From positions 1-9,996 of the forward strand of contig CAZHWT010000039.1 of the NCBI GenBank assembly GCA_964536215.1: DNA of 9,996 bases, read 5' to 3'. The notes under the pieces were generated by a model. It was not told the DNA's origin. It ran no database searches and saw only the letters and a program-made list of their open reading frames with translations. The DNA is from CAZHWT01 sp964536215 (lineage in GTDB: Bacteria > Patescibacteriota > CAZHWT01). The position numbers were made by a program, and so were the translations under genes. How positions within the stretch are numbered: the stretch's first letter is position 1; the number at the start of each line of letters is the position of its first letter. This document shows positions 5,754 to 9,996 of the stretch, in pieces.

Positions 5754-6020
5754 ATGCCAGACGAGACACGCATGCCAGATGAGCCAATGGATCGAGATGA
5801 CTATGCTGACGCAGATGAGATTTGGGACGATCCTGATGCCTTTGAGAGCGATGCTGATATTGGTCTAAAAGGTGGATCGACCGAAGGTGGAACTGGAATC
5901 TGGGATCCTACTACTGCGTCATGGCAGAGTATTCTGGAAGATTCAGATGAGTTATCTAAAGACCAGGACGATTATCTTTCCGAAGATGACTTAGCCGACC
6001 GTTGGCCGAGTGAATCGTAA
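5754..6020 (+). CDS. Small acidic protein (88 aa), second gene of the pair
   Basis: Thirty of 88 residues are Asp or Glu. The start repeats MPDE (MPDETRMPDEP). There are five basic residues, and a Gly-rich middle (GLKGGSTEGGTGIW) with Trp at three further sites. It has no signal or membrane segment. It differs from its neighbour in having Trp and a Gly-rich core, so it may fold or bind a partner. AAGGAGG ends nine bases before the ATG and lies in the hairpin described at 5735-5751. A strong terminator follows 23 bases after the stop, so this is the last gene of a two-gene operon. I recognise no family. Confidence 0.8.
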   Translation: MPDETRMPDEPMDRDDYADADEIWDDPDAFESDADIGLKGGSTEGGTGIWDPTTASWQSILEDSDELSKDQDDYLSEDDLADRWPSES

Positions 6021-6043
6021 ACGATTACCTATAACAATTATAT

Positions 6044-6082
6044 AAATAATGCCCCTGAATTTTTGGTTCGGGGGCATTATTT
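6044..6082. terminator. Bidirectional terminator between acidic operon and second surface gene
   Basis: AAATAATGCCCCTGAA (6044-6059) pairs with TTCGGGGGCATTATTT (6067-6082) over 16 bp with one G-T pair and a 7-nt loop. A T-rich run ends the plus-strand arm and the minus strand ends in A/T as well. It lies between convergent genes and can stop transcription from both. Confidence 0.93.
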
Positions 6083-6087
6083 TGGCT

Positions 6088-6744
6088 CTAGAGGTACTTT
6101 CGGGCCAGTAAGGCGGCTATTGGGGCCCCGATAGCCAGAGCAACGGCTGGTCCTGGACCGGTAGTAGGTAGTTGGGGTGGGGGAGTGGGTGAGGGCGTGG
6201 GCGTAATGGTAACACTTTTTACCGCTGGCCAGGGTGTCTTTGACGGCTTTTGACAGACTGGCAGTTTGCCTCTTTGCTCATTGTTGCCAGGAAAATACCA
6301 CCCGTCTAAAAATCGCCCTTGCCCGCTATAGGTATGATTGGGTGGGCGAAATTGGGTAAGAGTGTCTCCCCAATATACATCGGTTTGGTAGGTGCAATTT
6401 GGAATTTTAACAGTATAGGTCCATTTCTCACCCGGCTGCAGAACCTTGGTTCGGCTAGCAAAATAAGTTTGGCTAAATACGTTTATGCGATAGTCCTGGT
6501 AGGCTTTATAGGAAGCAATTCCAACTTTATAGGCACAGGTAGAGCTAGTGTTTTTGATTTGAATAGTGTTCATGTAGTAGGAAACCAAATAGGTGTCCGT
6601 ACCGCCATACCAGTCGCGCAGAACCCCTTTGGGCGGATGAGTGCAGACTTGAGCATCACTGGCATAGGATGGGGCTGGCTCAACCATATGTGCGACTATG
6701 AGTGCAGTAATTACAATAATGATACCTTGTATACATTTCTTCAT
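6088..6744 (-). CDS. LPxTG-type surface protein with the same four-cysteine domain, short linker
   Basis: This 218-residue protein is a paralogue of the 345-residue surface protein at 3120-4157. A signal peptide spans about 1-29 (MKKCIQGIIIVITALIV, cleavage likely after SYA). The shared domain is at about 34-164 with Cys34, 70, 117 and 164, spaced almost as in the paralogue. Long stretches are identical, including CAYKVGIASYKAY and GRFLDGWYFPGN. In place of the long repeat stalk there is a short linker (TPTPSPTPPP), then LPTTG at 193-197, a hydrophobic segment and ARKYL. The domain would therefore sit close to the wall. The ribosome site is weak: GAGAGG lies about 11 bases before the ATG. Cys4 lies inside the signal peptide and is not part of a clear lipobox. 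Its transcription converges with the acidic operon. Confidence 0.88.
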   Translation of the reverse strand: MKKCIQGIIIVITALIVAHMVEPAPSYASDAQVCTHPPKGVLRDWYGGTDTYLVSYYMNTIQIKNTSSTCAYKVGIASYKAYQDYRINVFSQTYFASRTKVLQPGEKWTYTVKIPNCTYQTDVYWGDTLTQFRPPNHTYSGQGRFLDGWYFPGNNEQRGKLPVCQKPSKTPWPAVKSVTITPTPSPTPPPQLPTTGPGPAVALAIGAPIAALLARKYL

Positions 6745-6805
6745 CTCTGTAGTAACCTCTCTTTTACCTTACGAGCTATGCTTGATAAAGTAAAGAAGCA
6801 AGCAA

Positions 6806-6836
6806 AGTATAAGAAATATAAGACGTAAGAGTTCAA
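6806..6836 (-). promoter_or_regulatory. Tentative promoter of the second surface gene
   Basis: On the minus strand TTGAAC (6836-6831) and TATACT (6811-6806) are 19 bp apart, wider than usual. The leader would be about 55 nt. TTGAAC lies inside the partial third copy of the shared upstream element (6819-6843). Several other weak -10/-35 pairs are possible nearer the gene. Confidence 0.35.
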
Positions 6837-6843
6837 ATGCCAA
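6819..6843 (-). repeat. Partial third copy of the shared promoter element
   Basis: Read on the minus strand, this begins TTGGCATTTGAACTCTT and matches the element before the HD gene at 21 of 25 positions (16 of the first 17). The match fades after that, and neither the -35 nor the -10 palindrome is kept. It is 75 bases upstream of the second surface-protein gene and points the opposite way to the copy at 6927-6976 in the same spacer. Confidence 0.65.
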
Positions 6844-6942
6844 GGAAAGCCGTAAAGGATAAGATGGAAAGTCATTTTGTACTTAGAGTTTTGTACTACC
6901 TATTACTATTTGACACAACTATCCATTTTGGCATTTGGACTC

Positions 6943-6972
6943 TTGATTCTTACTCACTTAACCAGCTATGCT
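6943..6972 (+). promoter_or_regulatory. Promoter of the HD gene, leaderless
   Basis: TTGATT (6943-6948), an 18-bp spacer and TATGCT (6967-6972) are followed by six bases and ATG (6979). Transcription would start at the ATG. The arrangement is repeated at the flavodoxin gene. It argues against translation starts further upstream in the same open frame (as far as 6877), which would place the promoter inside the gene. Confidence 0.75.
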
Positions 6973-6976
6973 GGTT
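6960..6976 (+). promoter_or_regulatory. Palindrome over the -10: candidate repressor operator
   Basis: AACCAGC-TAT-GCTGGTT is a perfect 7-bp inverted repeat centred on the -10 box. The flavodoxin copy (9416-9400) reads GACCGGC-TAT-GCTGGTT, keeping five of seven pairs. A dimeric repressor bound here would block RNA polymerase at both genes. No regulator gene is visible nearby. Confidence 0.55.
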
Positions 6977-6978
6977 GT

Positions 6979-7539
6979 ATGACTCGCACTAAAGCCCTGG
7001 AACTTGTTCGCGACTGGACGACTAAGCCAGCTCTCATTACTCACATGCTAGCGGTGGAAGCGGTAATGCGACAGCTGGCCCGAACGTTTGGTGAGGATGA
7101 GGAAGCCTGGGGGTTGGCCGGATTGTTGCACGATTTTGACTACGAGCGACACAAGATGGTTCCAGATCACCCGGTTAAAGGAGTATCTGTGTTGGAGACC
7201 ATGGGCGTAGACGAAGCGACGCGTAAGGCTATATTGGGACATGCCAACTTGCCAGAATACCCACGCATAACGCGTATGGACAAAGCTCTCTTCGCCGCCG
7301 ATGAGCTAACCGGCTTGGTCATGGCGGTGGCGTACGTTCGACCTAGTAAATCAATTATGGATGTAGAGATAAAATCGGTCAAAAAGAAGCTGAAGGACAA
7401 AACATTTGCCGCCGGCGTTAACCGTGATGATATAGCTCAGGGAGCCACCGAACTGCAAATGGAATTAGACGAATTAATTGGTCAAGTTATTGCTGGTCTT
7501 AGAATGAACGCTGCCGAACTTGGGCTGATGGGCAAATGA
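6979..7539 (+). CDS. HD-superfamily metal-dependent hydrolase
   Basis: This 186-residue cytoplasmic protein has an HD domain. His22 (LITHMLAVEAVM), the HD doublet His51-Asp52 (GLLHDFDYE), His64 (PDHPVKG), His88 (ILGHAN) and Asp108 (FAADEL) fit the metal ligands of the HD phosphohydrolase superfamily. Its length and wording resemble the stand-alone predicted hydrolases of COG2316; the substrate is unknown, and nucleotides or phosphate esters are typical for the superfamily. No signal or membrane segment is present. ATG 6979 is chosen because the conserved promoter ends there and the protein then begins at the conserved part (MTRTKALELVRDW). The gene converges with the aquaporin gene and shares its promoter type with the flavodoxin gene, so the two may be switched on together. 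Confidence 0.88.
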   Translation: MTRTKALELVRDWTTKPALITHMLAVEAVMRQLARTFGEDEEAWGLAGLLHDFDYERHKMVPDHPVKGVSVLETMGVDEATRKAILGHANLPEYPRITRMDKALFAADELTGLVMAVAYVRPSKSIMDVEIKSVKKKLKDKTFAAGVNRDDIAQGATELQMELDELIGQVIAGLRMNAAELGLMGK

Positions 7540-7650
7540 GGCAGGGTGGAGGGTGGGAGGTTGCAGGTTAAAGGGGGAAGTTGGACAGCTGTTCACTACT
7601 TAAACTGTCTGCCTGTGGTGGATAATTCGTTTCTCATTCAAATCCCTAGA
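7540..7650. other. G-rich spacer between convergent genes
   Basis: No gene seen. The plus strand has guanine runs at 7544-7546, 7551-7553, 7555-7557 and 7573-7577 that could form a three-layer quadruplex (loops about 4, 1 and 15). No standard terminator is visible; the best inverted repeat (GACAG/CTGTC, 7584-7609) has only 5 bp. Confidence 0.4.
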
Positions 7651-8757
7651 CTACTTCTCGTCTTCGTCGGCCGTGGTGTCGACGGGGGTGTCGAAGTTGA
7701 CAAAGCTTACAGCGGTCGGCCGGGTCGGTCTGACTGCGTGAGGAGTAGAGGGAGAGGCTGACTGAGATGGTTTAGCAGAAGAAAGGGGTGGTTCTTCGCC
7801 CTCGTCATCATATGAAAAGGTCGGCTGCAAAGGCGGTTCAGCTGGGGATGGCGACAGGTCAGGGGCAGTATTTTGAGCCACCGTGTCAACTGGCACAGCT
7901 GGCTCGTCTTCCGCGATTACGTCCGCTGAGCGGTGATGTGATGATGGTTCAGCTTGTCGGCGCAGCGAGACTAAGGCCTGACGAGCCTTTTCTTGTAAGT
8001 TTTGCTGCTGCACTGGATCGTTTGCTGCGGCGGTTGCTTTAGAAATTGACTGAGATGGCTGCGCTTGCGGCTTGACCAACCATCGTTGGCCTAACCAGAC
8101 TGCCCCAACGGCCATAGCCGGACCCAACCAATACACCCACCAATCGTCAACTCGGGCAATGGCTAGCTGAGGGGCGATAGCCCGAGCTGGATTAAGGGCT
8201 CCGCCAGAGACGCCGATGGAGAGGAGCTGACCAATTGCCAAGCTGCTGGCCAGCAATGTGCTACGCTGGACGGCGCTGACTGGACGGTCGACCGTTTTAA
8301 CAATCATGGCCAAGACAATGACCATACCACACGCTTCGGCTATGACAGCGCCCATGGCTCCCATTTCTGTCGCTGGATATACGGCTCCCAGATCCGATAC
8401 AACGGCGGCTGTTCCGTACATAAGTGCTACTGCAATGCTGGCCAGTATGGCTGAAGCGAGTTGAACTAAGACGAGTGCAGCGGCCGCCGATAGGGTAAAT
8501 GAGCCACGCAGCCACAGAAATATGGTAATGGCTGGATTAAAATACCCAGTCTTAACGTCATTAAAAATGTACACTAGCCAGCCAAAAGTCAGGCTGAAGG
8601 CTAAAATATTTAATAGCAGCAACGGGGCTGACATACCCTGGCCGCTAACATTAAGGGTAGTGATGGCGCTGGTACCTACAGCTACTAGAAGAAACGTACC
8701 GATGGCTTCAACGGCCAGAGCTTTGGATTGCGATAAGAGTTGAGATAGGTATCCCAT
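7651..8757 (-). CDS. MIP-family channel (aquaporin/glycerol facilitator) with long disordered tail
   Basis: The 368-residue protein has a channel core of about 230 residues with six hydrophobic helices and two NPA boxes: GYFNPAIT (NPA at 74-76) and SGGALNPARA (NPA at 189-191, followed by the selectivity-filter Arg192). It should pass water or small neutral solutes across the cytoplasmic membrane. The first box reads TGYFNPA where SGAHxNPA is usual. After the last helix (LGPAMAVGAVWLGQRW) comes a tail of about 138 residues, rich in Pro, Ser, Ala, Asp and Glu, ending DTTADEDEK. Typical family members are 230-280 residues, so this tail is unusual; it is expected in the cytoplasm. The ATG follows a -10 box by nine bases and has no Shine-Dalgarno sequence. 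Water versus glycerol selectivity cannot be decided from what I see. Confidence 0.9.
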   Translation of the reverse strand: MGYLSQLLSQSKALAVEAIGTFLLVAVGTSAITTLNVSGQGMSAPLLLLNILAFSLTFGWLVYIFNDVKTGYFNPAITIFLWLRGSFTLSAAAALVLVQLASAILASIAVALMYGTAAVVSDLGAVYPATEMGAMGAVIAEACGMVIVLAMIVKTVDRPVSAVQRSTLLASSLAIGQLLSIGVSGGALNPARAIAPQLAIARVDDWWVYWLGPAMAVGAVWLGQRWLVKPQAQPSQSISKATAAANDPVQQQNLQEKARQALVSLRRQAEPSSHHRSADVIAEDEPAVPVDTVAQNTAPDLSPSPAEPPLQPTFSYDDEGEEPPLSSAKPSQSASPSTPHAVRPTRPTAVSFVNFDTPVDTTADEDEK

Positions 8758-8766
8758 AGCGCGGGC

Positions 8767-8795
8767 ATTTTACGCTTTTTATGGCTAAATGGCAA
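8767..8795 (-). promoter_or_regulatory. Promoter of the channel gene, near-leaderless
   Basis: On the minus strand TTGCCA (8795-8790), a 17-bp spacer and TAAAAT (8772-8767) are followed nine bases later by the ATG at 8757. The leader would be only about two or three nt, with no ribosome site. Confidence 0.65.
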
Positions 8796-8887
8796 GCAAA
8801 ACGACAGGGCGTAGGCCGAATAGAATATGTATTGTTAGCGTTAATGTAACACTAGCCTATATTAGCGGTAGAGATTGGTGAGATTTG

Positions 8888-8902
8888 CTGTCTTTAAGAC
8901 AG
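8888..8902. repeat. Short palindrome downstream of the flavodoxin gene
   Basis: CTGTCTT-T-AAGACAG is an odd-length palindrome 14 bases beyond the flavodoxin stop. It could form a small hairpin (CTGTC/GACAG with a 5-nt loop), but there is no T-run on the minus strand, so it is at best a weak terminator. Confidence 0.4.
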
Positions 8903-8915
8903 ACTGAAGCGTTTA

Positions 8916-9395
8916 TTATCGCTTGACGACAGAGCGATGGGCCTGAATCACCTCATTGGACCAATCGACAATGCTGTCCAATTGATACTGAGGATTGCCA
9001 TCAACATACAATGGATCTGTGAGGAGAGGTGCTCCCATTTCTGAGACAAACTTCTTTAACAGGACAGCAGCGCCGCAAAAATATTGATAACGGCTATCTC
9101 CCAAGCCGAATACGGCAATGGATGTCTTTGATAACTTTAAAGGTTTAATTTTGCTTAAAAAGGCGGCCATCTGATCTTGAAGTTGACCGGGTTTAGTTTT
9201 GCCGCTTGCCATGCTTTCCCAAGTAGACGCACCCAAAATGAGGATATCGCGACCCAAAACATCTTCAGGCTTGGCCTGGATGACATTATTTATGGTCAGA
9301 GAAGCGCCGTGCGATTGAAACGTTTGCTCAATAGCTTCGGCAACGTATTGCGTATTACCAGTGTTGGAGCCATAAAGGAGCAGAGAGCGGGACAT
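8916..9395 (-). CDS. Flavodoxin
   Basis: This 159-residue protein has the hallmarks of flavodoxin, an FMN electron carrier. The phosphate loop is GSNTGNT at 9-15. The first flavin loop is GASTWES at 55-61, with Trp59 as the likely stacking residue. The second is GLGDSRYQYFCGA at 97-109, with Tyr103 or Tyr105 stacking on the other face. The length is that of single-domain flavodoxins. The partner is not seen in the window. The ATG is set by the MSRSLLLYGSNTG start and by the shared promoter, whose -10 lies eight bases upstream; no Shine-Dalgarno sequence is present. It shares that promoter with the HD-hydrolase gene. Flavodoxin genes are often induced by iron limitation or oxidative stress, so a common stress response is possible (inference). 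Confidence 0.93.
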   Translation of the reverse strand: MSRSLLLYGSNTGNTQYVAEAIEQTFQSHGASLTINNVIQAKPEDVLGRDILILGASTWESMASGKTKPGQLQDQMAAFLSKIKPLKLSKTSIAVFGLGDSRYQYFCGAAVLLKKFVSEMGAPLLTDPLYVDGNPQYQLDSIVDWSNEVIQAHRSVVKR

Positions 9396-9399
9396 ACAT

Positions 9400-9449
9400 A
9401 ACCAGCATAGCCGGTCAAGGGGTCAAGAATCAAGGGTCCAAATGCCAAA
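9400..9449 (-). repeat. 50-bp shared promoter element, copy before the flavodoxin gene
   Basis: This is the minus-strand counterpart of 6927-6976 with 43/50 identity. It includes -35 TTGATT (9433-9428), an 18-bp spacer and -10 TATGCT (9409-9404). The spacer carries a short degenerate repeat (CTTGATT, CTTGACC, CCTTGACC) that gives extra -35-like TTGAC boxes not present in the HD copy. Confidence 0.85.
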
Positions 9450-9491
9450 CAAGATTCCTTATTTTGACTTAAAATCTTGCTTACTTAAGCC

Positions 9492-9935
9492 CTACTCTCT
9501 CCACTGCATGGTCTGGTTGATTGTTTGCTTAGTTTGCTGGAGCTGCTGGTCAAGCTGTTCAAGAGCGGTGTCTAGCGGATTGGGTTGACCTTCTATGACA
9601 GGCATAGTCTGTTGGGCCTCTTTAACCTGATCTTTAGCCTGGCTAAACTGCTGCTCAACTTGATCTAAGGCTTGTTGTCGCTGAGTGTCGAGCTGAGCTT
9701 TTGCCTCAGTCGTAGACTGATTGATCTGAATTTGAACCTGATGTTGGATTTGAGCCGGAGACGGAGTGGCGGTGATACTGGGAGTAGGAGTGGTGGTCAC
9801 CGTCGGAGTTATGAGTGGTTGCGGAGAAGGGGTAGCTTGAGGCGACGACTGACTAACGCTGACCGATTGACCCAAGACGACCACGCTAAAAAAAGTTACG
9901 ACAGCTGTTCCGGCAGAAATTATTGTAGTCAGCAT
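9492..9935 (-). CDS. Small secreted or membrane-tethered Gln-rich coiled-coil protein
   Basis: The 147-residue protein starts with a hydrophobic segment (about 2-22: MLTTIISAGTAVVTFFSVVV), which could be a signal peptide or an anchor. A Pro/Thr/Ser linker follows (about 28-60, TPSITATPSPAQ). The rest is helical, Gln/Glu/Lys/Ala-rich sequence with heptad-like spacing (about 62-110 and 118-143), likely coiled coil. There is no cysteine or catalytic motif. I recognise no family. The linker style matches the other exported proteins here. AAGGAGG (9944-9950) lies eight bases before the ATG, and a promoter stands just upstream. The extracytoplasmic location is inference. The flavodoxin gene downstream has its own promoter. 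Confidence 0.8.
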   Translation of the reverse strand: MLTTIISAGTAVVTFFSVVVLGQSVSVSQSSPQATPSPQPLITPTVTTTPTPSITATPSPAQIQHQVQIQINQSTTEAKAQLDTQRQQALDQVEQQFSQAKDQVKEAQQTMPVIEGQPNPLDTALEQLDQQLQQTKQTINQTMQWRE

Positions 9936-9951
9936 AGGCAGTGCCTCCTTT
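9936..9951 (-). promoter_or_regulatory. Strong ribosome site with a small overlapping inverted repeat
   Basis: AAAGGAGG (9951-9944) is followed by eight bases and the ATG. The bases AGGCA/TGCCT (9936-9946) form a 5-bp inverted repeat with a single central base, so a hairpin is hardly possible; it is noted only because it overlaps the ribosome site. Confidence 0.6.
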
Positions 9952-9958
9952 GTCTTTA

Positions 9959-9987
9959 ATAGTAGGCTTTTGACTAGCTAACAGCAA
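9959..9987 (-). promoter_or_regulatory. Promoter of the coiled-coil protein gene
   Basis: On the minus strand TTGCTG (9987-9982), a 17-bp spacer and TACTAT (9964-9959). Transcription would start near 9952, just ahead of the AAAGGAGG ribosome site, giving a short leader of about 17 nt. Confidence 0.6.
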
Positions 9988-9996
9988 GAGGCAGGC

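Larger units (their letters stand above)
6927..6976 (+). repeat. 50-bp shared promoter element, copy before the HD gene
   Basis: These 50 bases align without gaps to the minus strand at 9449-9400, upstream of the flavodoxin gene, with 43 identities. The first 14 bases (TTTGGCATTTGGAC), the -35 (TTGATT) and the last 10 (TATGCTGGTT) are identical. Differences cluster in the spacer between -35 and -10. This is the pattern expected of a regulatory element under selection or of a recent copy. Confidence 0.85.

Noticed and set aside
6775..6786. Another TATGCT box on the plus strand
   Set aside because: No -35 at a proper distance, no palindrome arms and no gene start six bases on.
6319..6828. Plus-strand open frame of 169 residues
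   Set aside because: It is antisense to the paralogous surface protein, which has clear homology to the first one. The plus frame has no ribosome site or recognisable motif.
6877..6978. N-terminal extension of the HD protein (MYLEFCTTYYYL...)
   Set aside because: It covers the 50-bp promoter conserved at the flavodoxin gene and resembles no HD-domain sequence; the start at 6979 fits the -10 spacing.
7584..7609. Inverted repeat GACAG/CTGTC as a terminator
   Set aside because: Only five base pairs, a long loop and no T-run.
9450..9479. Inverted repeat CAAGATT/AATCTTG as terminator of the coiled-coil gene
   Set aside because: Seven A/T-rich pairs with a 16-nt loop and no T-run; too weak to call.

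Overview
The window looks like a chromosomal piece of a small-genome, Gram-positive-type (single-membrane) bacterium. The best guess is a Patescibacteria/CPR member such as Saccharibacteria. This is inferred from two surface proteins ending in LPxTG-PG sorting signals, several short signal- or membrane-anchored proteins with Pro/Thr linkers, many start codons with no leader, moderate GC and compact genes. TGA is used as a stop (for example in the HD-domain gene), so the TGA-as-glycine code of Gracilibacteria/SR1 does not apply. A run of 100 N at 4238-4337 is a scaffold gap, so the two sides may not be truly adjacent.

Left part (1-3119). The 3' end of an unidentified gene is followed by a spacer holding a perfect 36-bp palindrome built of three 12-bp palindromes. 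Then come two same-strand genes, likely one operon: an unrecognised 409-residue protein with a C-terminal membrane hairpin, and a membrane-anchored phosphodiester-glycosidase (NAGPA) protein. A strong bidirectional terminator separates them from the convergent gene that follows.

Middle part (3120-6744). Two related cell-surface proteins, both on the minus strand, flank two plus-strand units. They share a domain of about 130 residues with four conserved cysteines. One carries it on a long VEK/VPV-repeat stalk, the other on a short Pro/Thr linker, and both end in LPxTG-type signals. Between them lie a membrane-anchored beta-lactamase-fold serine hydrolase and a two-gene operon of small, extremely acidic proteins. 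Cell-envelope work is the common theme.

Right part (6745-9996). An HD-superfamily hydrolase faces a MIP/aquaporin channel with a long disordered tail. These are followed by a flavodoxin and a small secreted, Gln-rich coiled-coil protein. The HD gene and the flavodoxin gene share an almost identical 50-bp promoter (43/50) whose -10 lies inside a palindrome, so the two unrelated genes are probably co-regulated. A partial third copy lies upstream of the second surface-protein gene.

Two translation-start styles coexist. Cytoplasmic or membrane genes start directly at a -10 box (TATACT or TATGCT, then 6 nt, then ATG), i.e. without a leader. The surface, acidic and secreted small proteins have strong AAGGAGG ribosome sites.
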